DNA of 64,000 bases, from assembly GCF_001894825.1 (NCBI RefSeq), contig NZ_BCWY01000011.1, forward strand, positions 1-64,000, given 5' to 3'. The first letter of the stretch is position 1. Every line of letters starts with the position of its first letter. This document shows, piece after piece, positions 31,601 through 46,600 of this stretch. The position numbers were made by a program, and so were the translations under genes. This DNA is from Rhodococcus jostii NBRC 16295. Its GTDB lineage: Bacteria > Actinomycetota > Actinomycetes > Mycobacteriales > Mycobacteriaceae. Under the pieces are notes generated by a model. The model was not told the DNA's origin, searched no databases, and was given only the letters and a program-made list of their open reading frames with translations.

Positions 31601-34600
31601 GATCGTCGCCGGCGTCTTCGGTGAGGTGCTCGGCGTCGAACGCGTAGGTTCGGCCGATTCGTTCTTCGACCTCGGCGGAAACTCCATCAGCGCAACGCGG
31701 CTCACCGCCAGGCTGACCGCGGCGCTCGGCGCACAGCTGTCGGTGCGGGAGTGCTTCGAGCATCCGACTGTCGCGGAACTCGCGGCGTTGCTCGAAGCGA
31801 CCGCGGGAACCGCGGAACAGCGGCCCGCGCTCGTCGCCGGTCCGCGGCCCGACCGCATCCCGCTGTCGCTTGCTCAGCAGCGGATGTGGTTCATCAACCA
31901 GTTCGACCCGTCCTCACCGGCGTACAACCTGCCGTTGGCGGTGCGGTTGACCGGCTCGATCGACCCGGCGGCCCTGAACTCCGCGTGGGCGGACGTCGTG
32001 GAGCGGCACGAGTCGCTGCGGACGGTCTTCCCGGTCGGCGCCGAAGACCCGCACCAGGTCGTGCTGCCCGCAGCGGACGTGGTGTCCGACCTGACGCCGA
32101 CCCCGGTCGCGGACGAGCAGGACCTGTTCGCGCGGATGCGGGAACTCGGTGCCACCGGTTTCGACGTCACCGAGACGGTCCCGGTGCGGGTCGCCTGCTT
32201 CGAGGTGAACGCGGACGACCACATCCTGATGATGGTCGTGCACCACATCTCGGCGGACGGTGCCTCGCTGGCGCCGCTGTTCACCGACGTCATGACCGCC
32301 TACGCGGCGCGGGCCGCGGGCATTGCTCCCGGCTGGGAGCCGCTGCCTGTCCAGTACGCGGACTACGCGCTCTGGCAGCGTGAGTCGCTCGGTGACGAGT
32401 CCGACCCCGAATCGCTCGTCGCCCGTCAGCTCGACTACTGGCAGCAGGCACTCGGCGGCCTCCCCGAGGTCCTCGAGTTGCCGACCGACCGCCCCCGCCC
32501 GGCCGTGCAGTCGCTGCGCGGCGCGTCGGCGCGGTTCGCGATCGGCGCGCAGACGCATCTCGGGCTGCTCACGATCGCCCGGGAAACGAACTCGACGCTC
32601 TTCATGGTCGTGCACGCCGCACTCGCGGTCCTGCTCGAGCGGCTGTCGTCGCAGACGGACGTCGCGATCGGCACACCGGTCGCAGGCCGCGGCGAGCAGG
32701 AACTCGACAAGCTCGTCGGTATGTTCGTCAACACCCTCGTGCTCCGCGCGTCGGTGCGCCCCGACGACACCTTCGCCGACCTGCTGGCACAGGTGCGTGC
32801 CACCGACCTGAATGCGTTCAGCCACGGCGACGTTCCGTTCGAGCGTCTCGTCGAGGTGCTGGACGTCCCGCGGTCGACGGCGCATCAGCCGCTGTTCCAG
32901 GTCGCGTTGTCGTTCGACAACAACGAGTCGGTCCGGATGGAGTTCCCGGGCCTCGAGATCTCCGCGCTCGACGCCCCGCTGGAGGTCGCCAAGTTCGACC
33001 TCCAGTTGAGTGTCGGTGAGCGCTACGTCGACGGGGCCGCCGCGGGTATCGCCGCGACGTTCAACTACTCGACCGACATCTTCGACGAGCAGACCGTCCT
33101 GAGCTTCGCGGACCGGTTCCACCGGATCCTCGGTGCCGTGTCCGCCGACCGCGACGTGGTCCTCGGCGACATCGAAATCCTCGACGCCGCGGAGAAGGCT
33201 GCGATCGCACCCGTCCGCGGACCGCAGTCGGTCGAGCCGCGCACGCTGCCCGAACTGCTGCGCTCGGGGGTCTCGATCTCGCCGGAGTCGGTGGCCGTGT
33301 CCTTCGCGGGGCGTGAACTCACCTACCGGGAACTCGACGAGCAGTCGAACCGGCTGGCGCGCGTTCTCATCGATCGGGGAGTGGGGCCGGAGAACTATGT
33401 CGCACTGGCGATCACACGTTCCGTCGAATCCATCCTCGGGATCTGGGCGATCGCCAAGGCCGGCGGAGCCTACCTGCCCGTCGATCCGAAACTTCCGTTC
33501 GAGCGGATCGGCGAGATGCTGGCCGACTCGGGCGCGGTTCTCGGACTGACGGTCGCCCGCCACCACGACGACCTCCCCGGCACGGTGCCGTGGATCGTCC
33601 TCGACGAGACCGCGGCGGCCGACGAGATCGGTGCCCGCAGTGCGGTCGCGGTGGAGGACGCGGATCTTCGCCGCGCACTCACGGTCGATCACCCGGCGTA
33701 CCTCATCTACACCTCGGGCTCGACGGGCAAGCCGAAGGGCGTGGTGGTCACCCACCGCGGACTGGCGAACCTCACCCGCGAGGTGCGCGAACACTACGTC
33801 GTGTCGCCGGGTTCCCGGTTCCTGCACGTGGCGTCGCCGAGCTTCGACACGTCGGTCGGGGAGATGCTCGCCGCGTTCAGCGCGGGCGCCACCCTGGTGA
33901 TCTCGCCCGCGGACGTGTACGGCGGCGACGAACTCGCCGACCTGATCCGCCGCGAACGGGTCGAGAACGTCGTCATGACCCCGACCGCGCTGATGACCGT
34001 CGACCCCGACGGACTCGACACCGTCAAGTCCGTCGTCGTCGGTGGCGACACCTGCACCCCGGAACTGGTGGCACGGTGGGCGCCCGGGCGCGAGATGCGC
34101 AACGCCTACGGTCCCACCGAGACCACCGTCATCGTCACCATCACCGAGCCGATGGTGCCCGGTGAGCGGGTGACGATCGGTTCGCCGCTGCGTGGCGTCG
34201 AGTCCCTCATCCTCGATTCACGGTTGCGTCCGGTGCCGGAGGGAGTGCCCGGGGAGCTCTACATCTGCGGTCCGTCCGTGACCCGCGGCTACCACAACCG
34301 TCCGTCGGTCACGGCGGAGCGGTTCGTGGCCAACCCCTTCGGCGAGCCCGGCTCCCGCATGTACCGCACCGGCGACGTCGTGCGGTGGGCGGACGGACAT
34401 CGGGTGGAGTACGTCGGCCGCTCCGACTTCCAGGTGAAGGTCCGCGGGTTCCGCGTCGAGCTCGGTGAGATCGACGCGGCCCTGGCTTCGCAGCCGGACA
34501 TCGAGTTCGCGGTGACCGTGGGACGCGAGAACCCCGCCGGGCTGACGACCCTCGTGTCGTACGTCCTGCCGGTCGACGGCGCGACCGTCGATCCGGAATC

Positions 34601-37600
34601 GCTGAAGACGGTTGTCGGCGAGACGCTTCCGCCGTACATGGTGCCGTCGGTGGTGATCCTCCTCGACGAGATCCCGCTGACCGGCATCGGCAAGCTCGAT
34701 CGGACGCGGCTGCCCGAGCCCGAATTCGTCACCGCGGGTGCGGAGTTCCGTGCCCCGACGACCTCGGCCGAAGAGTCGATCGCCGGCATCTTCGCCGAGG
34801 TGCTCGGACTCGAGCAGGTCAGTGTCGACGACAGCTTCTTCGACCTCGGCGGGAACTCGCTGAGCGCCACCCGCGTCGTGTCCCGGGCGGGGCAGGCGTT
34901 CGGCCTCCGCATCGGCGTGCGGGAACTGTTCGAGGCGCCGACCGTCGCGAGCCTCGCCGCTCGCATCGCCACCCCGGACGAGAACGTCCGACCGCGGCCG
35001 ATCCTCGCTCCGCGGGAGAGGTCTGCCTTCGTCCCGCTGTCGCTGGCGCAGTCCCGGATGTGGTTCATCAACCGCTTCGACCCGGACTCGCCCGCCTACA
35101 ACATTCCCCTCGCGGTCCGGTTGACGGGCGCGCTGGACGTCGACGCATTGCAGTCCGCGGTGTTCGACGTGCTCGAGCGGCACGAGTCGCTGCGCACGAT
35201 CTACCCGGATTCGGCGGAGGGGCCGCACCAGGTGATCCTCACGGCGGCGCAGGTGCCGCTCGACGTCGCACCCGTGCCGGTCACCGAGACCGAACTGCGG
35301 TCGAGGCTGCTCGAGATGGTCACCACCGGATTCGACGTCACCGCCGACGTCCCGCCGATCCGGATGCGACTGTTCGAGGTCGGCCCGCAGGACTACGTGC
35401 TGGCGCTCGTCGTGCACCACGTGTCCACGGACGGCGAATCCACGGCGCCCTTCGTGCGCGACGTCATGGTGGCGTACGCGTCCCGGGCGGCCGGCCGGGA
35501 ACCCGGCTTCGCGCCGCTCCCGGTGCAGTACGCCGACTACGCGATCTGGCAGCGTGAACTCCTCGGCAGCGAGGACGACCCGGACAGCCTGATCGCCGCC
35601 CAACTGGGCTTCTGGAAGAAGACGCTGGCCGGTGTCCCCGACCTCCTCGAGCTGCCGGTGGACCGGCCGCGGCCGCCCGTGCAGTCGCTGCGCGGGTCGC
35701 GGATCGACTTCACGATCGACGCGGAGGTACACCGCGGCCTGGCAGCGCTGGCCCGCAGGCACAATGCCAGCGTGTTCATGGCGGTGCACGCCGCGTTCGC
35801 GGTGCTGCTCAGCCGACTGTCCGGCACCGAGGACATCTCGGTGGGCACCCCGATCGCGGGCCGTGGCGAGCGCGAACTCGACGACGTCGTCGGCATGTTC
35901 GTCAACACCCTCGCACTGCGCGTGCAGGTCGACGGGCAGCAGACGTTCGACGAGATCCTCGATCGCGCCCGTGAGGCCGACCTCGAGGCGTTCTCGCACG
36001 CCGACGTCCCGTTCGAGCGCCTGGTCGAGGTCCTGAACCCGGCACGCTCGATGGCCCACCACCCGATCTTCCAGGTGGGCTACTCGTTCCAGAACACGAC
36101 GAAGGCCGAGCTGGAACTGCCCGACCTCACCGTCACCCCGCTCGAGGTCGAGGGCGACACCGCACAGTTCGACCTGCATCTGATCCTCGGGGACAGCCCC
36201 GAGGGCGAGCAGATGTCGGGTGTGTTCACGTTCGCCACCGACCTGTTCGACGCCGCCACCGTCCAGCGTTTCGCGGACATGTTCCGCCGGGTGCTGGCCG
36301 CCGCGGTGGACTCGCCGCGGACCGCGGTCGGCGACCTGCCGCTCGCCGGCGTCGACGAGCGTGCGCTCGTGGTGTCCGGTTGGAACGACACCGCACGGAC
36401 GCTGCCCGAGACCACGCTGGCCGACATGTTCGCGTCCGCCGCCGCGGCGAACCCGGACGTCACCGCCCTCGTGTTCGACGGCGAGTCGCTCACGTACGCG
36501 GAGTTCGCGACGCGGGTGAACCGGCTGGCCCGGCACCTCATCGATCGTGGTGTCGGCCCGGAAACCGTGGTCGGCCTGGCGATTCCGCGTTCGGTGGAAC
36601 TGCTGGTCGGTATGTACGCGATCGCGGCAGCCGGTGGCGCCTACCTGCCGATCGACCCGGACCATCCGGCGGACCGCACCGCGTACGTGCTGGAGAGCGC
36701 GCAACCCGTCTGCGTCCTGACGACCCGCGGGGTCATCGACGCGCTGCCCGGCGGGGTCGACTACCTGCTGCTCGACGAGTTGGACCTCGGCGGAATCGAC
36801 GCGACTGCGGTCACCGACGCGGAGCGCACCGCTCCGCTGCGGCCGGAGAATGCCGCGTACGTGATCTACACGTCGGGCTCGACCGGTCGGCCGAAGGGCG
36901 TGGCGATCGCGCACGGTGCGATCGCGAACCAGTTGCGGTGGAAGCAGTCGGAGTACCCGCTCACCGCCGAGGACTCGGTGCTGCTCAAGACGGCGGCCAC
37001 GTTCGACCTTTCGGTGTGGGAGTTCTGGTGGGCGCTGACCGCGGGCGCACGGCTCGTCGTCGCCACTCCGGACGGCCACCGCGACCCGGCGTACCTCGCC
37101 GGACTCGTTGCGGAGCAGCAGGTCTCGACGGTGCACTTCGTGCCGTCGCTGCTGTCTGCGTTCGTCGCGGTGGCGGAGCCGGCCCAGCTGGTGTCGTTGC
37201 AGCGCGTGCTCTGCATCGGTGAGGCCCTCCCCGCCGACACGGTGCTGCGGTTCCGTGACGTCTGCGACGCGGAGATCTTCAACCTGTACGGCCCCACCGA
37301 GGCCGCCGTCAGTGTCACCCACTACCGGTGTGGCGACGAGCGCGACGGTTCGGTCCCGATCGGCCGGCCCGAGTGGAACACGCAGACGTACGTTCTCGAC
37401 TCGCGTCTGCACCCGGTACCCGCCGGCGTCACGGGTGAGCTCTATCTCGCCGGCGAACAGCTGGCGCGCGGGTACTTCGGCCGCCACGACCTCACCGCGG
37501 AACGGTTCGTCGCCAATCCGTTCGGCGAGGCCGGGGCCCGGATGTACCGCACCGGCGACCTCGTGCGATGGAACCGCGACGGCGACCTCGACTACGTCGG

Positions 37601-40600
37601 CCGCAGCGACTTCCAGGTCAAGGTCCGCGGTTTCCGCATCGAGCTCGGCGAGATCGAGCGCGCGCTCGTGGCGCACCCGGCGGTGGCACAGGCCGTCGTC
37701 GTGGTGCACCACGACCGGCACACCGGTGACCGGCTCGTCGGTTACATCGTGCCGGAGGCGCGCGGTTACATCGTGCCGGAGGCGCGCGGTTACTCCGTGC
37801 CGGAGCAAGGCGACTCCGTCGACGACGCCGAGGTCCTCGCGTTCGCGGGCCGGTCGGTGCCCGGCTACATGGTGCCGTCCGCGTTGATCGCCCTCGACGC
37901 GCTGCCGCTGAACATCAACGGTAAACTCGATCGGAAGGCGCTCCCCGAACCCGAGTTCGGTGGCGCCGCAGACCACTACAAGGCTCCGCGAACCCCCGTC
38001 GAGGAAATCGTCGCGGGAGTCTTCGCGGACGTCCTCGGTCACGAGCGGGTCAGCGTCGACACCAGTTTCTTCGACCTCGGCGGCAACTCGCTGGTGGCCA
38101 CCCGGGTGGTCGCCCGGGTCAACGCCGCCCTCGACACGTCGATCGGTGTGCGCGAGCTGTTCGAGGCTCCGACGGTGATCGCGCTGTCCGCTCGAGCCGA
38201 GCAGTCCGAGTCGGCGGGCGCGAACCGCCCGGCACTGGTGCCACAGCCGCGTCCCGCCCGGATTCCGCTGTCCCCGGCGCAGTCCCGCATGTGGTTCATC
38301 AACCAGTTCGACATCGCGTCGGCGGCGTACAACATTCCGCTGGCGATCAGGTTGACGGGTCATCTCGACGTCGCGGCGCTCGAGCGGGCGCTCGGCGACG
38401 TCGTCGAGCGTCACGAGACGCTGCGCACGACCTACCCCGACACCGGTGACGGTCCGGGCCAGGTCGTGCTGCCCCGCGCCCGGAGTTTCACGTCTCTGGA
38501 CGTCGAGGACGTCGCCGATGAGACTGAGCTGCGCGGTCGCGTGATCTCCCTCGTCACCGCCGGATTCGATGTCGCGCAGGCCGTCCCGGTCCGCGCCTGC
38601 CTCCTGCGGATCGACGCCGACCAGCACGTGCTGGTCATCGTCGTACACCACATCTCCTCCGACGGCGCCTCGACGGCACCGCTGGCGCGGGACGTCGTGA
38701 TCGCCTACAGCGCCCGCGCGGCCGGTTCCGAACCGGCCTGGGCTCCGCTGGACGTCCAGTACGCGGACTTCTCGCTCTGGCAGCACGAGTTGCTCGGCGA
38801 CGAGAACGCATCCGATTCGCTGGCCACTCGGCAGATCGACTTCTGGCGGAACACCCTCGAGGGCCTGCCGGACGTGCTGCCGCTGCCGACGGACCGGCCG
38901 CGGCCGCCCGCGCAGTCGATGCGCGGCGCCAACTTCGACTTCGAGATCGACGCGGAACTCCGCGACCGGCTCGGGGCGCTGGCCCGCGAGCACAACGCGT
39001 CGCTGTTCATGGTCGCGCATGCGGCGCTTTCGGTGCTGCTCGCGCGGTTGAGTGCCACAGACGACATCGCGGTGGGCACCGCGATCGAGGGCCGCGGCGA
39101 GGCGGCGCTCGACGACCTGGTCGGCATGTTCGTCAACACACTGGTGTTGCGGGCCCGGGTCGACGTCGATGCGACGTTCTCGGACCTCCTCGCGCAGGTG
39201 CGTCAGCACGACCTCGGTGCGTTCACGCACACCGACGTGCCGTTCGAGCGACTCGTCGAGATCCTCCAGCCGGAACGGTCGACGGCGTTCTCGCCGCTCT
39301 TCCAGGTCGCTCTCGCATTCCAGAACATCGAGCAGGCGCATCTGGAACTGCCGGGACTGACGGTCGAGGGCCTCGACGGTGGTATCAGCGCCGCGAAGTT
39401 CGACCTCCAGCTCACGCTCGCCGACGCGGCCGACGCGGCCGACGCGGACGGGGACGCGCCGATGCGCGGCGTGTTCACCTACGCCACGGATCTGTTCGAC
39501 GAGCGCACCATCGCGTCGTTCGCGTTCCGCTTCCAGCGCATCCTCGAGGCGATCACCGCAGACGCCTCCGTGCTGATCGGGGAAATCGACGTCCTCAGCG
39601 AGAACGAGCACACCGTGCTGGCACCCGTGCGCGGCGCGGACACCGCGGCGCCCGAACTGCTGCCCTGCATCCTCGCCACCGCCGCGGCGGTGGACCCCGA
39701 CGCCGTCGCCGTCGTGTGCGGAGACGAGAAGGTCACCTACCGCGAACTCGACGAGCGCTCGAACCGTCTCGCTCGCGTTCTCATCAACAGGGGCATCGGG
39801 GCCGACGATTTCGTGGCCCTCGCGCTGACACGCTCCGTCGAATCGATCCTGTCGATCTGGGCGGTCGCGAAGACCGGGGCGGCCTTCGTCCCGGTCGATC
39901 CGAGCTACCCGTTCGACCGGATCATGCACATGGTCACGGACTCTCGCGTGGAGGTCGGTCTCACCACCGGTGCCCACGTCACCGAGCTGCCCGACACCGT
40001 GCGCTGGCTGGTCCTCGGTGCGGACGAGATGGACGACGCCTGCGCGTCCGTGCCGTCCGCGGCCGTCACCGACGCCGACCGCATCCGTCCGACCCGGGTC
40101 GACGACGCGGCGTACGTCATCTACACCTCGGGCTCGACGGGGCTGCCCAAGGGCGTCGTCGTCACCCACACCGGGCTCGCGAACGTCACGACCGAGCAGG
40201 TCGAGCGGCTCAGGCTCACCCCGCAGTCGAGGGTGCTGCACTTCGCGTCGCCGAGCTTCGACGCGTCCGTCTTCGAATTGCTGCACGCCGTCGCCGCCGC
40301 GTCGACGATGGTCATCGCCTCCGGTGTCGTGTACGGCGGCGAAGAACTGGCGCGGTTGCTGAAGAAGCAGAAGGTCACGCACGCCTTCATCACGCCCGCG
40401 GCGCTCACGACGGTGGATCCGGCCGGGCTGGAGGGCATCGAGGTCCTGTCGGTGGCGGGTGAGGCCTGCCCGCCGGAACTCATGCAGAGGTGGGCGCCGG
40501 GCCGGCGCATGTTCAACCTGTACGGCCCGTCCGAAGCGACGATCTGGAGCACGTCGAGCAACCCGATGAAGGCGGATCGGCCCGTCACCATCGGCGGTCC

Positions 40601-43600
40601 CACCCGGGGCGTCGACGTGGTCGTGCTCGACTCGCGGCTCACACCGGTTCCGGTGGGTGTCGCGGGTGAGCTGTACGTGGCGGGCCCGAGTGTGGCGCGC
40701 GGCTACCACAACCGGTTCGCGCTGACGGCCGAGCGATTCGTCGCCAACCCGTTCGGCGGTCCCGGTGAGCGGCTCTACCGCACCGGCGACGTCGTCCGCT
40801 GGGTGCACGACGGCGAGACGGGGGAACTCGTCCTCGACTACGTCGGTCGTTCCGACTTCCAGGTGAAGGTCCGCGGGTTCCGCATCGAACTCGGCGAGAT
40901 CGACGCCGAACTCGGCAGGCACCCGAGCGTCGACTTCGCGGTCACGCTCGGCCATCACCGCGAGCAGACCGGGCAGACCGTCCTGGTCTCGTACGTGATG
41001 CCTGCGGCGGGCGCGTCGATCGACGTCGCCGAGCTGTCGGCGTTCGTCTCCGAGACCCTGCCCGGGTACATGGTGCCGTCGTCGATCATGGCCATCGACT
41101 CCGTACCGCTGACCCCCGCGGGAAAGCTCGACCGCAAGGCGCTTCCCGAGCCGCAATTCGTGTCGGTCGCCACTGCGTACACCGCGCCGTCGACGCCGAT
41201 GGAGAAGGCCATCGCGGACGTCTTCGCACAGGTTCTCGGTGTGGACCGCGTCAGCGTCGACGACTCGTTCTTCGCCCTCGGCGGCGACAGCATCGTGTCC
41301 ATCCAGCTGACGACCCGGGCGAAGAACGCCGGCGTGCTGTTCACGGCGCGAGACGTCTTCGAACGCAAGACCGTGGCCGCGCTGGCCGACGTGGCCGACT
41401 GGGCCACCGAAGTCGACTCGGTGAAGCTCGAAGAGCTGCCGGGCGGCGGGGTCGGAACGATTCCGCTCACCCCGATCGCGCACTGGCTGGTGGAGACGGC
41501 AGGCACCTTCGACAAGTTCTCGCAGGCCGTTCTGCTGACCACCCCGCCTGCCGCCACGCGAGATCAGCTGGCGGACACGGTGGATGCGATCCTGGCACGC
41601 CACGACATCCTCCGTTCCCGGCTCACCCGGGTCGGGGACGACTGGTCGTTCGAGGCGCTCTCCGCCCGCAAGGCGCTCGATGCGGACGACCTGATCGAGC
41701 AGATCGAGTTCACCGACAAACCGGGCACGGACGAGTTCGAGCGGCTCGCCCGCGCGGCTCTCGATCGTGCAGCCGAACGGCTGGATCCGGCGTCGGGCCG
41801 GATGACGCAGTTCGTGTGGTTCGCTCCCGCGGCGTCGTTGCCGGGGCAGAGCGGCCGCCTGCTGGTGCTCGCGCACCACCTCGTCGTCGACGGGGTGTCC
41901 TGGCGAGTGCTGTTGCCGGACTTCGCGACCGCGGGTTCGCAGATCATGGCGGGGCAGCCGGCGCAGCTCGAACCGGTCGGATCGTCCGTCCGGGCCTGGG
42001 CGCACGGTCTCGTGGAGGAGGCGAAGTCTCCGCACCGCGTGGCCGAGCTCGACTTCTGGCGTGGAATGCTCGCGGGCACGGATCCGCTGATCGGACGCCG
42101 CGCGTTCGATCCGGAACGCGACGTGATCGCCCGGACCGACCGCCTGAGCATGACGTTCTCGACGCAGGTGACGCAGGCGCTGCTGACCACGATCCCGCAG
42201 TCCGTGAACGGTGGCGTCAACGACGGCCTGCTCGCGGCTCTCGCTCTCGCGGTCGCGCGCTGGCGTGAGCTCCGCGGCGGGACCACGGATCGCTCGGTGC
42301 TGATCAACCTCGAGGGACACGGCCGGGAAGAGTCGACGGTTCCCGGCGCCGACCTGTCCCGCACGGTGGGCTGGTTCACGAGCCTGTACCCGGTGCGGCT
42401 GGACGTCTCGCGGGCCGATCTCGCCGACGCGTTCGACGGCGGCGCCTCGGCCGGCACTGCGGTGAAGGCGGTCAAGGAACAGCTGCTGGCCGTGCCCGAC
42501 AAGGGCATCGGCTACGGGCTGCTGCGTTACCTCAACGAGGAGACGGCTCCGGCTCTGGCTTCGCTGCCGACTCCGCAGATCGGGTTCAACTACCTCGGTC
42601 GTGCGGGTTCGGTGGATCTGCCCGCCGAGATCCGGGATCTCGGCTGGATTCCCGACAGCGACTCGGGTGAGTTCGGCGGCGCGATGGACGACGACATGGT
42701 GGCGCCCGCGGTGCTCAGCATCAATGCGGTGACATCGGAGACCGCGTCCGGCCCGCAGATCGAAGCCAAGATCGCTTTCGCCACCGAGATTCTCGACGAG
42801 GCGGACGTGTGGGCGTTCGCGGAGCTGTGGCACGCCGCGGCGACCGCGCTGGCCGAGCACGCCACCGGACCGAAGGGCGGCGGTCTCACACCGTCCGACG
42901 TTCCCCTCGTGACCGTGACGCAGGACGACCTCGAGGCGCTCGAGCGGCGCTACCCCGACGCCACCGACGTGTGGCCGCTCGCTCCGCTGCAGTCCGGAAT
43001 GTTCTTCCATTCCGTTCTCGCCGAGGACGCGGTGGACGTCTACACCGCTCAGGTGGTGCTCGACTTCCAGGGCATCGTCGACACCCGCCGCCTCCGCGGC
43101 GCGGCGGAGGCGTTGATCGCGCGTCACGCGAACCTGCGCACCGCCTTCGTCCCCGACGATTCGGGGACCGCGGTCCAGGTGGTCGTCGACCACGTCGCCC
43201 TGCCGTGGGAAGAGCTCGACCTGTCCGGGCTGTCCGAGGCCGATCGCGAGGAGCGGATGAGTTCCGTTCTGAGCGAACACCGTTCGGCGCGGTTCGACAT
43301 GGGACGTCCGCCGCTGATGCGGTTCCTCCTGATCCGCACGGGGGAGAGCAGCTACCGGTTCTCCATCAGTAACCACCACATCCTGCTCGACGGCTGGTCG
43401 ATGCCACTGCTGATGAAGGATTTGCTGGTGCTGTACGCGACCCGCGGAGACAGCTCGGTGCTGCCGCGCGTGCGTGGCTACCGCGACTTCCTCGGCTGGC
43501 TGTCCGAACGCGACACCAACGCCTCGCGCAGCGCCTGGGCGCACGCACTGGCGGGACTGGACGGTCCGACCGTACTGGCCCCGGCACCGAGTAGCGCAGA

Positions 43601-46600
43601 CCGTCCCGAGCCCGCCGAATTCGCACTGCATCTCGGCGCGGTGGTGAGCGAGAACCTGGCGCGCATCGCCCGGGATCGCGGCCTGACGATGAACACGATC
43701 GTCCAGGCGGCGTGGGGTCTGCTGCTGGCCCGGATGACGGCGTCCGCCGACGTCGTCTTCGGCGCCACCGTGTCGGGCCGCCCACCGGAGGTCGCGGGCA
43801 TCGAGTCGATGGTGGGTCTGTTCATCAACACCATCCCGATCCGGGTGCGAATCGATCCCCGCGAGTCGCTCCTCGGACTGCTCGAGCGGTTGCAGGCGGA
43901 ACAGTCGACTCTGTTCGACCACCACCACATCGGTCTCCCGGAGATCCAGCAGATCGCCGGAATCGGCGGGCTGTTCGACACGTTGACGGTGTTCGAGTCG
44001 TACCCCGTGGACCGGGCAGGACTCACCGAGGACAGCGACATCGACGGCCTCCGGGTCGCCGGAGTGCAGATCAGTGATGCCTCGCACTACCCGCTGAGCC
44101 TGCTGGCCCAGTCGGACAGCGAACTGCAGCTGGTCCTGAAGTACCTTCCGGACGTGTTCGGCGCCGACACCGTCGAACGGCTCGGTGCCCGGCTGAACCG
44201 GATCCTGCAGACCATCGCGGCCGGAAGTTCCACTCTGGTGGGCGATCTGGACCTGCTCACCGCGGACGAACGCGAACTCGTCCTGTCCCGGTGGAACGAT
44301 TCCGGGCACGAGGTGACGGACGAGGCCGTCGTGTCGATGTTCGGCGCCCAGGTCGCGCGCACACCGCACCGGACCGCGGTGGTGGCGGACCACGTGCGCC
44401 TCACCTACGCCGAGTTCGACGCGCGGGTGAACCGCCTGGCGCGGCACCTGATCGCGACGGGTGTGGGACCGGACTCCGTGGTGGGCATCGCGATGCGGCG
44501 CTCGCTCGACATGGTGATCAGCCTCTACGCCGTCCACGCGGCGGGCGGCGCGTACGTGCCGATCGACCCGGAGCACCCGGCGGACCGGACGTCGTACGTG
44601 GTGGACAGCGCCGCGCCGACGTGTGTGCTGAGTTCGGCCGACGACATCGCGAACCTCGATGTGGACGTGCCGGTGTACCTGGTCGAGGACTTCGACCTGT
44701 CCGAGTACCGCGACGATCCGGTCGAGGACGCCGAGCGGCTCGGCGAGCTGCGCCCCGGCAACCTGGCGTACGCGCTGTACACGTCGGGTTCGACGGGACG
44801 CCCGAAGGGCGTGGCGATTCCGCACTCGGCGCTGGCCAACCAGCTGGCATGGATGCGGGACGTCTACGGCATCGACGCGCAGGACGTGGTGCTGCAGAAG
44901 ACACCGTTCACGTTCGACGCCTCCGTGTGGGAGCTGTTCCTGCCGTTGGTGGTCGGCGGCACCCTCGTGATCGCCTCGCCGGACGGTCACCGCGACCCCG
45001 AATACATGGCCGCCACGGTCGGCACGGAATCGGTGACGGTGATCCAGTTCGTCCCGTCCGTGCTCACCATGTTCCTCGACGCCGCGACCGCCGACGGGTG
45101 CGGTTCGCTGCGGCTCGTGTTCGCGGGCGGTGAGCCGTTGCCGCAGTCGGCTGCGGAGCGAGTCGGCGGCCTCGGTTCCGCGGAGCTGGTGAACCTGTAC
45201 GGTCCGACCGAGGTGACCATCAACTCGACGGCCCACGTGGTGGAGCGGTCGGGGACGGGGACGATCGCACCGATCGGTTCGCCGGCCTGGAACACCCGGG
45301 CCTACGTGCTCGACGCGCATCTGAACCCGGCGCCGGTCGGGGTGCCCGGTGAGCTGTACCTCGATGGTGCGCAGTTGGCGCGCGGCTACGTCAACAGTGC
45401 GGCCCTGAGTGCGGACCGGTTCGTCGCGAATCCGTTCGGCGGTTCCGGTGAGCGGATGTACCGCACCGGCGACCTCGTCCGGTGGAACGAGCACGGTGCC
45501 CTCGAGTTCGTGGGCCGCACCGACTTCCAGGTGAAGGTGCGCGGTCTGCGCATCGAGCTCGGTGAGGTCGAGGAGGCCTTCGTCCGGCACCGCGACGTGG
45601 CGCAGGCCGCGGTGATCGTCCACGACAGCGAGGTGGGAGCGCGGCTCGTCGCCTACGTCGTGCCGAAGCCGGATGCGGCGCTCGACACTGCGGTGCTGAC
45701 CGGGTTCGTCGCGGAATCCTTGCCCGACTACATGCTTCCGGATTCCGTGATGGTGCTCGCCGAACTTCCGCTGGGCACCAGCGGCAAGCTCGACCGGCGT
45801 GCGCTGCCGGTGCCGGACTTCGCGTCGGCGGCCGAATTCCGGGCGCCGCGCACCGACACCGAGCGGGCACTGGCGACCGTGTTCGCGGAGCTGCTCGGGC
45901 GCGACAGCGTCGGCATCGACGACTCGTTCTTCGAGCTCGGCGGCGACAGCATCGTGTCGATCCAGTTGGTGGCGCGGGCACGGTCGGCCGGTATCTACTT
46001 CACCGCGCGCGATGTCTTCGAGCGGCGCACCGTCGCCGAGCTTGCGGCGGTGGCCGATTCGGGTGTGTCCGCGGCGGCGGTCCTGCAGGAGTACGAGGAC
46101 GGTGGCGTCGGAACGGTGCCGCTCACCCCTGTCGCTCGCAAGATGGTCGAGCGCGGCGGAGACTTCGACCGGTTCGTCATGCCGTTGCTGCTGACGTTGC
46201 CCGCCGGGATCGAACGTGAGCAGGTGATCGCGACGATCACCGCGGTGGTCGACCAGCACGACGTGCTGCGGTCGACTCTCGTCACGGCCGGGTCCGAGGA
46301 CGCGCTCGAGATCGCACCCGCAGGCAGCGTCGACGTCGACGCGGCCGTGCAGCGGGTGGAGATCGCGGCCGGCGATCAGCCGGGTACCCCGGAGTTCGAC
46401 GCGGTGGCGAGTGCGGCGTTCGACGCCGCGCTGGACCGTCTCGATCCGCGTGCGGGGTCGATGCTCCAGTTCGTCTGGTTCGACCCGGCCGAGGCGGATG
46501 AGCGCGGCCGGCTCCTCGTGTTGCCGCACCACCTCGTCATCGACTCCGTGTCGTGGCGGATCCTGGTGCCGGACTTCGCGACTGCCGGCGCGCAGATCGC

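Noticed and set aside
25212-31763. 2,183-codon minus-strand open frame inside the NRPS
   Set aside because: Same shadow effect; no recognisable domain or ribosome site.
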